Assembly: GCA_017463255.1 (NCBI GenBank)
Contig: JAFTPP010000002.1
Coordinates: 62,001 to 126,000, forward strand
Origin: Lachnospiraceae bacterium
GTDB lineage: Bacteria; Bacillota; Clostridia; Lachnospirales; Lachnospiraceae
Direction: 5' to 3'
DNA: 64,000 nt
Shown: in pieces, positions 37,120 to 45,311 of the stretch
Layout of the letters: each line of letters begins with the position of its first letter
Numbering within the stretch: the stretch's first letter is position 1
The notes under the pieces: model-generated
The model's input: the letters and a program-made list of their open reading frames with translations, nothing else
Told to the model about the DNA's origin: nothing
Databases searched by the model: none
Made by a program: the position numbers and the translations under genes

Positions 37120-37647
37120 CTACTCCATCGTTACCAATGCCTGTTCCTTTTTCGCAATACATTCTGTTATATATTCTGCCATCTTCTCTTTCGGACGGCT
37201 TAATGCAATTGCAAGTTCACCATAAACTCTGTCTTCCGCAATGTGAAGATAATTCTGATCACTGGCCGTCACCTTTTTTCCTTCGGCAATCCGTGACATC
37301 TTACGGGAATAAAGAGTCTTAATAATGCGGAATGCTTCCCTGCAATCACAGGTCTGCAGCACTTCTCTGTATTGCAGCTCACGATTCTTCTCGTCTTTAA
37401 TCCAGATATTCTCCAGTTCATCAATCTCTTCAATCAGTTGATTCGCTTCATCCTCGGTAAGAATCGGCCTGATTACATTCTTATTATTATCTACAGGAGT
37501 AAATACTTTACTTCCCTTTGAATAGGCCGGTTCTAACGTATAATACTTTCGGTTCTTATCCACACCCGGAAGGTTCATTGGGCCAATGTCTACTACTTTA
37601 CATACACCTGTACTTCCATATACAACATATTCTCCAATTTGAAACAT
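37120..37647 (-). CDS. CarD/CdnL-family RNA polymerase-binding regulator
   Basis: 175 aa. The N-terminal RNA polymerase-interacting domain begins FQIGEYVVYGSTGVCKVVDI and is followed by a helical domain (about residues 65-170), as in CarD/CdnL proteins that stabilise open promoter complexes. The ATG at 37645-37647 has GGAGG six bases before it; the longer frame to 37689 has no support. It is monocistronic by the terminators on both sides. Confidence 0.9.
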   Translation of the reverse strand: MFQIGEYVVYGSTGVCKVVDIGPMNLPGVDKNRKYYTLEPAYSKGSKVFTPVDNNKNVIRPILTEDEANQLIEEIDELENIWIKDEKNRELQYREVLQTCDCREAFRIIKTLYSRKMSRIAEGKKVTASDQNYLHIAEDRVYGELAIALSRPKEKMAEYITECIAKKEQALVTME

Positions 37648-37763
37648 AGTTACCTCCATTTGCCGAAAAAAACAACACCGCCAATACACATCTATTTTAT
37701 CAAATGATTTTTTAAAATGTCAGCGTTTTTTCGTTTTGTTTCGCTTTTTTGGTAAATAGTCAC

Positions 37764-37798
37764 AAAGAAAGCGCACAAGATTTTTGTGCGCTTTTACT
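37764..37798 (-). terminator. Terminator after the AICAR transformylase gene
   Basis: AAAGCGCACAA (37768-37778) pairs with TTGTGCGCTTT (37784-37794). On the minus strand it is followed by CTTTGTGACTATTT. Confidence 0.75.
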
Positions 37799-37824
37799 AA
37801 GTCTATATATGTGATTCGTCTTTA

Positions 37825-39003
37825 TTAGTGATGGAACAATCTGATGCCTGTAAATGCCATTGCCATGCCGTATTTATCACAACATTCAATAACAGCGTCA
37901 TCACGTACTGAACCACCCGGCTGAGCAATGTATTTTACACCGCTTTTCTTAGCTCTTTCAATGTTATCACTGAATGGGAAGAATGCATCTGAACCCAATG
38001 CAATGCCATCCATCTGTGAGAGCCATTCTCTTTTTTCTTCTGCAGTAAATACTTCCGGTTTTACCTTGAATACCTTCTGCCAAGCACCTTCTGCAAGAAC
38101 GTCCATATATTCGTCGCCGATATAGTTATCAATAGCATTATCTCTGTCTGCACGTCCAATGGTGTCTACAAACTGGAGTCCCAATACCTTTGGTGACTGT
38201 CTTAATAACCAGTTATCAGCCTTGCTTCCTGCAAGTCTTGTACAATGAACTCTTGACTGCTGTCCTGCACCGATACCGATTGCCTGTCCGTCTTTTGCAT
38301 AGCAAACTGAGTTAGACTGTGTATATTTTAATGTGATTAATGTAATGAGAAGATCTCTCTTTGCACTTTCAGGAATGTCCTTATTAGCAGTTACTACATT
38401 CTGTAATAATTCATTGTTGATTGCAAGCTCGTTTCTTCCCTGTTCAAAAGTAATACCAAATACATCCTTGTGCTCGATTGGTTCAGGAACATAAGAAGGA
38501 TCAATTTCGATTACATTGTAATTTCCTTTTTTCTTAGCACAAAGAATCTCAAGTGCTTCCGGTTCGTATCCCGGTGCGATAACACCATCAGACACTTCTC
38601 TTTTAATGATGTTGGCTGTTGATACATCACATACATCTGAGAGGGCAATAAAGTCACCAAAAGATGACATTCTGTCAGCGCCTCTGGCTCTTGCATAAGC
38701 ACATGCAAGTGGTGATAATTCTCCAAGGTCATCTACCCAGTAAATTTTTGCAAGAGTATCTGATAAAGGAAGTCCTACTGCTGCGCCTGCAGGAGAAACA
38801 TGTTTAAAAGAAGTAGCTGCCGGAAGTCCTGTTGCTTCTTTTAATTCTTTTACAAGCTGCCAGCCGTTAAAAGCATCCAGGAAATTAATATATCCCGGTC
38901 TTCCGTTTAATACTTTGATAGGAAGTTCTTTACCGTTATTCATAAAAATCTTAGCCGGTTTCTGATTTGGGTTACAACCATATTTTAATTCGAATTCTTT
39001 CAT
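37825..39003 (-). CDS. purH: Stand-alone AICAR formyltransferase (PurH C-terminal domain type)
   Basis: Transfers a formyl group from 10-formyl-tetrahydrofolate to AICAR, the penultimate step of purine synthesis. The 392-aa protein matches only the transformylase part of bifunctional PurH, with [20 protein letters not shown] and the catalytic Lys-His in [13 protein letters not shown]; the ending is FTGIRLFHH. The IMP cyclohydrolase part is missing and is supplied by the PurO-type gene 13 bases upstream. Both lie behind a ZTP riboswitch. Confidence 0.95.
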   Translation of the reverse strand: MKEFELKYGCNPNQKPAKIFMNNGKELPIKVLNGRPGYINFLDAFNGWQLVKELKEATGLPAATSFKHVSPAGAAVGLPLSDTLAKIYWVDDLGELSPLACAYARARGADRMSSFGDFIALSDVCDVSTANIIKREVSDGVIAPGYEPEALEILCAKKKGNYNVIEIDPSYVPEPIEHKDVFGITFEQGRNELAINNELLQNVVTANKDIPESAKRDLLITLITLKYTQSNSVCYAKDGQAIGIGAGQQSRVHCTRLAGSKADNWLLRQSPKVLGLQFVDTIGRADRDNAIDNYIGDEYMDVLAEGAWQKVFKVKPEVFTAEEKREWLSQMDGIALGSDAFFPFSDNIERAKKSGVKYIAQPGGSVRDDAVIECCDKYGMAMAFTGIRLFHH

Positions 39004-39016
39004 GATGATTCCTTTC

Positions 39017-39730
39017 TTACTGATTCTTATTTACAATCTTTGTTTCGTATTTACCTGAAGCGATATCAATATAGCGGACAAATAAAGATACCTTGTTATC
39101 TGCATTTAAGCTGTTCCATAACATATCTGTAAAATCATCAATGTCGTCAGGAATTGCCACAAGCTTTGGTTCGCCTTCAAAGCTTGGAAGTGGATTTCCG
39201 TCATGCATATATGTATGAATAAAGTGTCCTTCCCCTGCTACCGGATTCTCATAAGCAAAGGTATATCTATTGCAAGCTTCAGGATTACCGTTGTTGCTCT
39301 TTAAAATAGACATTGCATAGTTGAAGGTTCCTTTTTCAATATGCATGATACCTGAAATTCTAGGTGTATAGTTAGGACCGTCCGGCTCAAACTGGCGGCA
39401 ACGTAATGACTGTTCAAAGGTTAACTGTCTGTCCATTCCGTCATAAATCGTATCTGTCTGATCACCGTTTGTTACGATTGTTTTGTTACCAAGTACACGA
39501 ACCGGCGCATAGATGATTAATGAAGGGTCTGTTAATTTGGAAGGATCAAATGCCTGTGTACGGATTCCCTCGCCTTCTTCTACAAACACACGATTACGGC
39601 TGTTTTCACTTCTACCCATAATAAAATAAGCTGTTACTGCTTTGGTTCCGTCTTCTGACTTACCAATTACGATACCTCTTCCCGGGTATGCGTTTTCCTG
39701 TAATTCTTTTGCCAAATCTCTCATTTCCAT
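39017..39730 (-). CDS. purO: PurO-type IMP cyclohydrolase
   Basis: Closes the purine ring (FAICAR to IMP). The protein (237 aa from the ATG at 39728-39730) matches the PurO/IMP_cyclohyd family first known from archaea: [36 protein letters not shown] and [21 protein letters not shown]. The chosen ATG has AAAGGAA upstream; a longer frame to 39805 runs into the riboswitch terminator and is not credible. Together with the AICAR formyltransferase it replaces bifunctional PurH. Confidence 0.9.
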   Translation of the reverse strand: MEMRDLAKELQENAYPGRGIVIGKSEDGTKAVTAYFIMGRSENSRNRVFVEEGEGIRTQAFDPSKLTDPSLIIYAPVRVLGNKTIVTNGDQTDTIYDGMDRQLTFEQSLRCRQFEPDGPNYTPRISGIMHIEKGTFNYAMSILKSNNGNPEACNRYTFAYENPVAGEGHFIHTYMHDGNPLPSFEGEPKLVAIPDDIDDFTDMLWNSLNADNKVSLFVRYIDIASGKYETKIVNKNQ

Positions 39731-39801
39731 CTCTTTGGTTTCCTTTCTTGCTTTTACTTTTTGTTTCTCTCGCTTGCCACGCCGCTTTAGCAAATTAAAA
39801 C

Positions 39802-39938
39802 ACAAAAGCCGACTATCCGGGCAAACTCCCTCACTTGAGGTTCTTGCCCAGACGGTCGGCTCAATATACGAAATACTTCATGTGGTTATTTCCACTCCGG
39901 CAAGTGTATTGCCGTTTCCGTCAGTTGTATTCAACTGA
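39802..39938 (-). ncRNA. ZTP riboswitch (pfl motif) with terminator
   Basis: On the minus strand the aptamer runs from near 39938: an ACTGACGG segment, then GGAGTGGAAATAACCACATG, and the conserved GCCGACCGTCTGGGCAA. This last part is also the left arm of a long terminator hairpin whose right arm TTTGCCCGGATAGTCGGC is followed by TTTTGTGTTTT (39802-39860). Binding of ZMP/ZTP would hold the left arm in the aptamer and let transcription continue, so this should be an ON switch for purO-purH. Recognition is from the known pfl consensus, including the CCGnCTGGGC box. Confidence 0.9.
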
Positions 39939-39967
39939 ATCATAGCAGAATTTTATCGGTTGTGCAA
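39939..39967 (-). promoter_or_regulatory. Promoter of the ZTP riboswitch-purO-purH operon
   Basis: TTGCAC-N17-TATGAT on the minus strand, placing the start of transcription a few bases before the aptamer. Confidence 0.75.
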
Positions 39968-40013
39968 TTCCTTTTTTCGGAAAGTTTTGTTATATTAACA
40001 TGACTGTATCTTA

Positions 40014-40748
40014 TCACTCTGCTTCCACCCATACCAAATAACGTGAATCTGTAACCTTAGAATATGAAAAGCCTAACAACTCATCATTCAAGGCATGATA
40101 ATAATCCCCGCTAACAGTATATTCATCTGCATCATATGTCTGTTTTATTATAATGTTGTTACTTTGAAGAAGTAACTGAGTATCAGAATTATGAATAAGG
40201 ATATATTGCTCGTCAGGTTTATCCTGAACCAACTCCCAAATATAAGGATTTACCAATTCGCACGTAGTCTTAAGTTCACCATTTACCAAGTAAAGATTGA
40301 CGGTACTCAACAGCTCCTTATCCTCAGAAAAAACCAAAAGCATTGCCTCATTTTCATACTCTTTGTTATATGCATCAAACATAAAAATAGGAAGTAATGA
40401 AATATAGCAACCTGTTTTACCATCCCACCACAGGGATTCGTCATTCTTTATGACATCCACAAGTGTTCCATCTATAATTCCATGGGCCCATGCTTTTTGT
40501 ATGTTCACGGCTCTATCATATTTTAAATCAACTTCCTTAATATCAGCCACATCCAAAGTCTTAATGCCATCCGGGGCTTCGACTCCCATAAGTCCGTCGA
40601 GTCTTACACTATCCGGAAGGTAATCTCCGACATTTGATTGTTTATTCTGATTATCATCCACAAAATAACATATCATCACTATCATTAGTACAATTAAGGT
40701 GATAAGCCCGATACTACACACGGCAATTTTGTTTTTCTTATTTCGCAT
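40014..40748 (-). CDS. Membrane-anchored protein of unknown function
   Basis: 244 aa from the ATG at 40746-40748, which has AGGAG seven bases before it. A basic start and one helix (about residues 9-30) are followed by an extracytoplasmic domain with no recognised motif. Small gaps link it to the protease-remnant genes upstream on the same strand, so it may belong to the same decaying accessory cluster. No terminator is obvious. Confidence 0.6.
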   Translation of the reverse strand: MRNKKNKIAVCSIGLITLIVLMIVMICYFVDDNQNKQSNVGDYLPDSVRLDGLMGVEAPDGIKTLDVADIKEVDLKYDRAVNIQKAWAHGIIDGTLVDVIKNDESLWWDGKTGCYISLLPIFMFDAYNKEYENEAMLLVFSEDKELLSTVNLYLVNGELKTTCELVNPYIWELVQDKPDEQYILIHNSDTQLLLQSNNIIIKQTYDADEYTVSGDYYHALNDELLGFSYSKVTDSRYLVWVEAE

Positions 40749-40842
40749 AATACTCCTGTTAATCATAAATTACTAACCACACACTTTCTCTCAACCGTGG
40801 CAAACATCTTACCACCATGACAAAATTACGTTCTTCTCCAAA

Positions 40843-41229
40843 CTAATAATATGAAAGCGTTTTATCCCAATTAAACCCAACGCCATCTCCATAAGTAAAA
40901 TATGTATCTGTATAAGTAACAAAGATTTCCCCACCAGTTCCAGCATTCATATACGGATCCCAACATATCACGTTATTATCATCGCTATGACTTCCGATAT
41001 ATCCATATATCACTGCAGCATGTCCACCGCCAGACATCGTAGTCGCTCCTAAAAATACTCGATAACCATTATCTATATTATCTACCAAATCATCCCAACT
41101 CATTCTGCGCGCCAATATATTATTATAATATAAATTATAATATGCCAACCCATCTTGCGCATCATAAATGGTTCCACCAGAATTATAAGCAATCCCCACT
41201 CTGTTGCACACATCAAATCCTGTAACGAT
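40843..41229 (-). pseudogene. 5'-truncated papain-like (C39/C47-like) cysteine protease remnant
   Basis: The remaining frame encodes a stretch with VCNRVGIAYNSGGTIYDA, then SGGGHAAVIYGY, which carries the typical catalytic His, and ICWDPYMNAGTGG. The N-terminal part with the signal peptide and catalytic Cys is missing. The frame continues upstream only through a 101-bp copy of the acyl-CoA synthetase gene read in a different frame, starting at a chance GTG (41268). The protein is therefore very probably inactive. Family assignment is from the GHAxxxxGY and DP motifs. Confidence 0.65.
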
Positions 41230-41330
41230 AACGGTTCTTGCTGATATTTTCTGCAATTTCTTCCACACGTCCGATGAATTCCGGTCCGAATACTAACACA
41301 TCCACTTCTGCCAGATTCACACAATATTCA
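41230..41330 (-). repeat. 101-bp perfect copy of an internal acyl-CoA synthetase segment
   Basis: Identical, same orientation, to 44044-44144 inside the acyl-CoA synthetase gene. Identity stops abruptly at both ends. It lies exactly between the stop codon of the 308-aa gene (41331-41333) and the broken protease remnant, so it marks a recombination junction. Confidence 0.95.
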
Positions 41331-42257
41331 TTACATAGTTTCAGGCGTAACAAAGTACAGTACTTCTGAATATCCAAAATTATCATAGAAGTATTGCAGC
41401 TCCTCCGAGGTGTATTCTTCAGTCAGACGAATTTCTACACTGTTATTATCTACATCTACCGCTATACTATTTATTTTCCTTACAGTGGAACATGCTACTT
41501 CATCATCTTCATGTTCCTCGTAAAATTCTAACTTATAACCGGGTATTTTTAACCCATTACTAATTTCTTCCAATTCTGAATAAGAATAATTCACTGTCCG
41601 GAATTCAATATTCTCTATCCCTGCAAATTTATAAATATTGTCATAATCTTCGGAGGTTGCTGTTTCTGTCATAAAGACAATTAAATTTTCTTTGCCAATT
41701 CTCATTCCTCCATAATAAGACGGGTATCTTTTACGTGAAACAGTCGCATCTGTTCGCTCCGTAATCGCACATCCTAACCTACTGGCGGCAGCACTTATAC
41801 GGAAATACAATATTTTTTCCTCGCTTATCTCATTTTCATAACTTATGTCAATGCACTGATATTCTATAAATTCTGCCAAATACCAGTTTTCGTCTTCCAT
41901 CAAGAAAAAGTACGCACTATCCTCTCTTCCACAAATCCAATATGCTGTGTATTCTTTGTTTTCAATGGCTTTATATCCAAGATACTTATCCACATTGACG
42001 GATAATGAATATAACCTGTAATCCGCCACAAAAGATTCTGCATAAGATTCTAGTAGAATTTCTTTGATTCCACATGATTCGACTTCTTCTAAGGTATCCG
42101 TATGAAATAATTCCTTAGATATTTCCGCACGGGTTCTTAATGCAACCTGTTTCTTCTCCTTAGAGAACACGCCAAGGAAATAACAGACTAAAATAACACC
42201 TATGCATAGTATAACCAAAATTGCCAGCGCGATAATCTTTCTCTTTTTTCTTATCAT
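41331..42257 (-). CDS. Membrane-anchored protein, possible protease propeptide-like
   Basis: 308 aa. Basic N-terminus and one helix (about residues 8-30), then an extracytoplasmic region. The C-terminal part (SIAVDVDNNSVEIRLTEEYT and YSEVLYFVTPE) vaguely resembles the pro-region of streptogrisin-like proteases, a tentative reading. AAAGGAG lies nine bases before the ATG. The stop codon touches the 101-bp duplicated segment, so the gene may have lost its original 3' end, for example a protease domain. Confidence 0.55.
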   Translation of the reverse strand: MIRKKRKIIALAILVILCIGVILVCYFLGVFSKEKKQVALRTRAEISKELFHTDTLEEVESCGIKEILLESYAESFVADYRLYSLSVNVDKYLGYKAIENKEYTAYWICGREDSAYFFLMEDENWYLAEFIEYQCIDISYENEISEEKILYFRISAAASRLGCAITERTDATVSRKRYPSYYGGMRIGKENLIVFMTETATSEDYDNIYKFAGIENIEFRTVNYSYSELEEISNGLKIPGYKLEFYEEHEDDEVACSTVRKINSIAVDVDNNSVEIRLTEEYTSEELQYFYDNFGYSEVLYFVTPETM

Positions 42258-42278
42258 GGCATGTTCTCCTTTGAAAAA

Positions 42279-42695
42279 TTAATAAAATGTAACATTCAAT
42301 TCAGATTCAATATTATCTGCTTTAATAACATATGTATATCCGTACGTCGTATCAATTGCAGCGCAAATGCCAACCACATTGTACGTTCCACCATTATTAA
42401 CATAAGCAATTCCGCCACTATCGCCGCTGTTTGCTTCACAATCAATTTCGATTGCATCCTTAATTAGGTAAGAGTCTGCAGAATAGTAATTGGCAGAATT
42501 ATCCGACACCGTCCCAGACACAACAGTCGCCGAGGAAGCTCCTTCTATGAAAACAGTCTTTCCTTCCTCTACACTGACACTTACTGCCGTTGTACTTACT
42601 ACTATTGTACAAAATGTCAGTAATAAAGCAAGCGCAATTAGAATCAATAACACATTAACAACTTTCCACTTTTTGCCTAAGTTAAGGCAAGCCAT
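42279..42695 (-). pseudogene. Trypsin-fold (S1-like) protease remnant with signal helix
   Basis: A hydrophobic helix (LLILIALALLLTF) is followed after only about 70 residues by IDCEANSGDSGGIAYV and VVGICAA, the catalytic-Ser region of chymotrypsin-fold proteases. The upstream His and Asp regions are absent, so the gene looks like an internal deletion product. The start is unclear: the ATG at 42693-42695 has no ribosome site, a TTG at 42719 lies inside a hairpin, and a GTG before the helix is also possible. Confidence 0.5.
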
Positions 42696-42710
42696 TTTGA
42701 CAAAGTAAAA

Positions 42711-42752
42711 CAACCACAAGAACCTCTTTTACTAAAAGTTCTTGTGGTCGTC
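42711..42752 (-). terminator. Hairpin between the acyl-CoA synthetase gene and the protease remnants
   Basis: CCACAAGAAC (42714-42723) pairs with GTTCTTGTGG (42738-42747). On the minus strand it is followed by TTGTTTTACTTTG. Probable terminator of the copper/acyl-CoA synthetase transcript. Confidence 0.65.
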
Positions 42753-42793
42753 ATTTTTCATTATGTATTCATTCTGCTGTTCAAGCTCGCCAG

Positions 42794-42894
42794 CCATGGT
42801 TCTGTAAATCTACCAAGACTTACTAGCCACGATTCCGAAAATCCGCCAATCACTTATTACCCACGATTCTGTGAATCAACAAGTCCTTCACCAC
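42794..42894 (-). repeat. Degenerate 34-bp tandem repeats at the 3' end of the acyl-CoA synthetase gene
   Basis: Three units begin at 42794, 42827 and 42861, each starting CCAYGRTTCYG. The unit at 42861 covers the last codons and stop of the gene; the other two lie beyond it and have drifted to roughly 70 percent identity. Confidence 0.6.
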
Positions 42895-44491
42895 CGTAAA
42901 TCTTACGAAGCTTCGGTTTTTCTATCTTTCCGGTTGGATTTCTCGGTATATCAGCAAAGATAATCTGATACGGTCTCTTGTATCTTGGAAGCTTCTTACA
43001 GAATTCCTGAATCTCTTCTTCGGTACATGTGAATCCTTCTTTAATCTCAATGATGGCAGCCGTAGCTTCACCAAGTCTTTCGTGAGGAACACCAATTACC
43101 GCAACGTCCTTAATTGCAGGATATGCTCTTAAGAAATCTTCAATCTGTACAGGGTAGATATTTTCACCACCACTGATAACAACGTCTTTCTTACGGTCAA
43201 CAAGATAGATAAATCCATCTTCATCTTCCTGTGCCATATCTCCGGTAAATAACCATCCGTCTTTTAATACATCATTGGTTGCTTTTTCATCTCTGTAATA
43301 GCAGGTCATAACACCCGGTCCCTGAAGGCATAATTCACCTACTTCACCCCGGGCAACTGTTGCACCGTTTTCATCCACGATTTTGGTCTTCCAACCATAT
43401 CCTGCTTTACCGATGGCACCTACTTTGTGAATATTTTCCACACCCAGATGCACTGCACCGGGTCCGATAGATTCACTCAAACCATAGTTGGTATCGTAAT
43501 CATGGTTCGGGAAACGCTCTTTCCATCTGGTAATCAAGCTCTGTGGTACAGGCTGTGCACCAATATGCATCAGTCTCCACTGCGATAATTCATAATCATC
43601 AGGATTAATATCACCGCGGTCAATGGCATCTAAGATATCCTGAGCCCACGGAACCAATAACCATACAATGGTACATTTTTCTTTTGATACAGCATCCAGA
43701 ACGAATTCAGGTTTTGTTCCTTTTAAGAGTACTGCCTTACCGCCTTCTAAGAAAGAACCAAACCAGTGCATCTTGGCACCAGTATGATAAAGTGGCGGTA
43801 TACAAAGAAATACATCATCCTTGGTCTGTCCATGATGGTTCTGCTCCACCTTACAAGAATGCATCAAGCTTTCGTGATTATGTAAAATAGCTTTCGGGAA
43901 ACCTGTGGTTCCTGAAGAAAAATAAATAGCTGCGTCATCTGCATCTGTTAATTTCACAAGTGGCATCTGGCTTGAGCAGTTAGAGGTAAGTGAATTATAA
44001 TCCTCTGCAAAGCTTGGGCAGTTATCTCCCACAAAGAATAACAAACGGTTCTTGCTGATATTTTCTGCAATTTCTTCCACACGTCCGATGAATTCCGGTC
44101 CGAATACTAACACATCCACTTCTGCCAGATTCACACAATATTCAATTTCATCCGGAGCATAACGGAAGTTAAGCGGTACTGCAAGAGCACCTGTCTTTAA
44201 AATACCAAAATAAATAGGAAGCCACTCAAGGCAGTTCATAAGAAGAATCGCAACCTTATCTCCCTTTTTCACGCCCCTTTGGATTAATAAATTAGCAAAA
44301 CGGTTTGCCTTTTCATTAAATACATTCCAAGTAATCTCTCTACGATAATGAGAAACCGGATTTGGCTCCATTAATTCATACTCTTTCCATGTGACACGTC
44401 TGGTCTCTTTAATCTCAGGGTTAATCTCAACCAGACAGATATCATCTCCGTATAATTTACAATTTCTTTCTAATACATCTGTAATAGGCAT
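42857..44491 (-). CDS. AMP-dependent acyl-CoA synthetase/ligase
   Basis: Activates a carboxylic acid to its acyl-CoA through an acyl-adenylate, 544 aa. Adenylation motifs are complete: YFSSGTTGFPKAILH, the TNYGLSESIGPG segment, LFTGDMAQEDEDGF, DRKKDVVISGGENIYP and the catalytic Lys in PRNPTGKIEK. The substrate (fatty, aromatic or other acid) is not evident. It follows copZ by 167 bases, including a tandem repeat. An internal 101-bp part has been copied to 41230-41330. Confidence 0.92.
   Translation of the reverse strand: MPITDVLERNCKLYGDDICLVEINPEIKETRRVTWKEYELMEPNPVSHYRREITWNVFNEKANRFANLLIQRGVKKGDKVAILLMNCLEWLPIYFGILKTGALAVPLNFRYAPDEIEYCVNLAEVDVLVFGPEFIGRVEEIAENISKNRLLFFVGDNCPSFAEDYNSLTSNCSSQMPLVKLTDADDAAIYFSSGTTGFPKAILHNHESLMHSCKVEQNHHGQTKDDVFLCIPPLYHTGAKMHWFGSFLEGGKAVLLKGTKPEFVLDAVSKEKCTIVWLLVPWAQDILDAIDRGDINPDDYELSQWRLMHIGAQPVPQSLITRWKERFPNHDYDTNYGLSESIGPGAVHLGVENIHKVGAIGKAGYGWKTKIVDENGATVARGEVGELCLQGPGVMTCYYRDEKATNDVLKDGWLFTGDMAQEDEDGFIYLVDRKKDVVISGGENIYPVQIEDFLRAYPAIKDVAVIGVPHERLGEATAAIIEIKEGFTCTEEEIQEFCKKLPRYKRPYQIIFADIPRNPTGKIEKPKLRKIYGGEGLVDSQNRG
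44044..44144 (-). repeat. Source copy of the 101-bp duplication (inside the acyl-CoA synthetase gene)
   Basis: Part of the intact coding sequence, encoding VDVLVFGPEFIGRVEEIAEN and following residues. Identical to 41230-41330. Because it is in frame here and out of context there, this is the donor. Confidence 0.95.
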
Positions 44492-44582
44492 TTCTTAAGT
44501 TCCTTTCAACTTCAATGTATCTATTTTGCCACATTAAAGTGCAAAAGTAAATATCTTTTACAATTATTTCTTGTGTAACAAT

Positions 44583-44666
44583 AGGGCTCCCTGTAAACCT
44601 ATCTACTTTCAGCGCTCCCCGCAGACTTATCTACTTTCAGCGCTCCCCGCAGACTTATCTACTTTC
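44583..44666 (-). repeat. Three 28-bp tandem repeats at the 3' end of copZ
   Basis: Units 44583-44610, 44611-44638 and 44639-44666. The last two are identical; the first differs at several positions. The copZ stop codon (44659-44661) lies in the 44639-44666 unit, so the end of the gene and its downstream flank have been reiterated. Confidence 0.9.
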
Positions 44667-44862
44667 TGTATGAATAGCCTTCTTCTTCGATGGTGTTTAC
44701 AAATACTTCTTCTGCAATTTCATTGTCAGCAGTAACACTTACAAGCTTGCTTTCCAAATTAACAGCTACACCTGTTACTCCGTCAAGCTCCATCATTGCG
44801 TTTACCACATGCTTTTTGCAGTTCTCACACATCATTCCATCCACATAAAATTCATAAACCAT
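44659..44862 (-). CDS. copZ: Copper chaperone CopZ (heavy-metal-associated domain)
   Basis: 67-aa single HMA domain that carries Cu(I) to the CopA pump. The metal site is DGMMCENCKKHV (CxxC). It lies downstream of csoR and copA on the same strand, 449 bases after copA, so it may be read from the csoR promoter or from an unseen internal one. The last codons lie in a 28-bp tandem repeat. Confidence 0.93.
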   Translation of the reverse strand: MVYEFYVDGMMCENCKKHVVNAMMELDGVTGVAVNLESKLVSVTADNEIAEEVFVNTIEEEGYSYRK

Positions 44863-45311
44863 TTTCTTTTCCTACCTTTCGTTGTTTTGATATATTTTTT
44901 AATTACTTATCCGCCTCATAAGCCACTATGTGTCTCTACAGGCTACTATGCGTCGTGACTTTACCTTGTATCATGACTTTACCTTGTGTCATGATCTTTG
45001 TAGTCTTGGGCATATACTAATTTTTCTTCTCAATATGCCCAATTTTCTGATGCTTTTAAAGGTGAAAGCAAGATTTTTTTGTAGTTTCAAGTGTTTTTTG
45101 GGCATATTTCAAAAAAATGCGTATGCATGCCCAAATTGTTCTTTTTGTTTGGGCATGCATAAACAATTATTACCTATATGCCCAATACTACATGTGTATT
45201 TCAACTTTTTCTTCAATCTTACCACTCTCGCTGCAATTCGCTGCAATTCTTAGTAATTCTCTGCAATTCGCAACACTTCGCTGCAATTCTCAAAGAGTAT
45301 CCGGAATTTCA
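44863..45311 (-). other. Repeat-rich copA-copZ intergenic region
   Basis: No credible gene. It holds three kinds of repeat: two and a half copies of a 17-base unit (CATGACTTTACCTTGT and variants) near 44955-44998; three hairpins with TTGGGCATAT arms at 45006-45042, 45099-45134 and 45149-45185; and five CTGCAATTC words between 45231 and 45295. Frames on the plus strand here are rich in Phe and Cys and have no ribosome sites. Confidence 0.7.
45006..45185. repeat. Three regular hairpins with TTGGGCATAT arms
   Basis: Ten-base arms at 45006/45033, 45099/45125 and 45149/45176, each pair inverted with start-to-start spacing of 26 or 27 bases. The middle sequences differ, so arms and spacing are what is conserved. 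Confidence 0.8.

Noticed and set aside
39731-39805. Longer purO start
   Set aside because: It would begin inside the ZTP riboswitch terminator; the inner ATG has a ribosome site.
41331-44043. The 101-bp direct repeats as ends of a transposon
   Set aside because: No transposase or terminal inverted repeats lie between them, and one copy is part of an intact gene, so a templated duplication fits better.
44930-45253. Plus-strand open frame of 107 codons in the copA-copZ gap
   Set aside because: It crosses three kinds of repeat, has no ribosome site, is rich in Phe/Cys/Leu from T-rich DNA and shows no protein motif.
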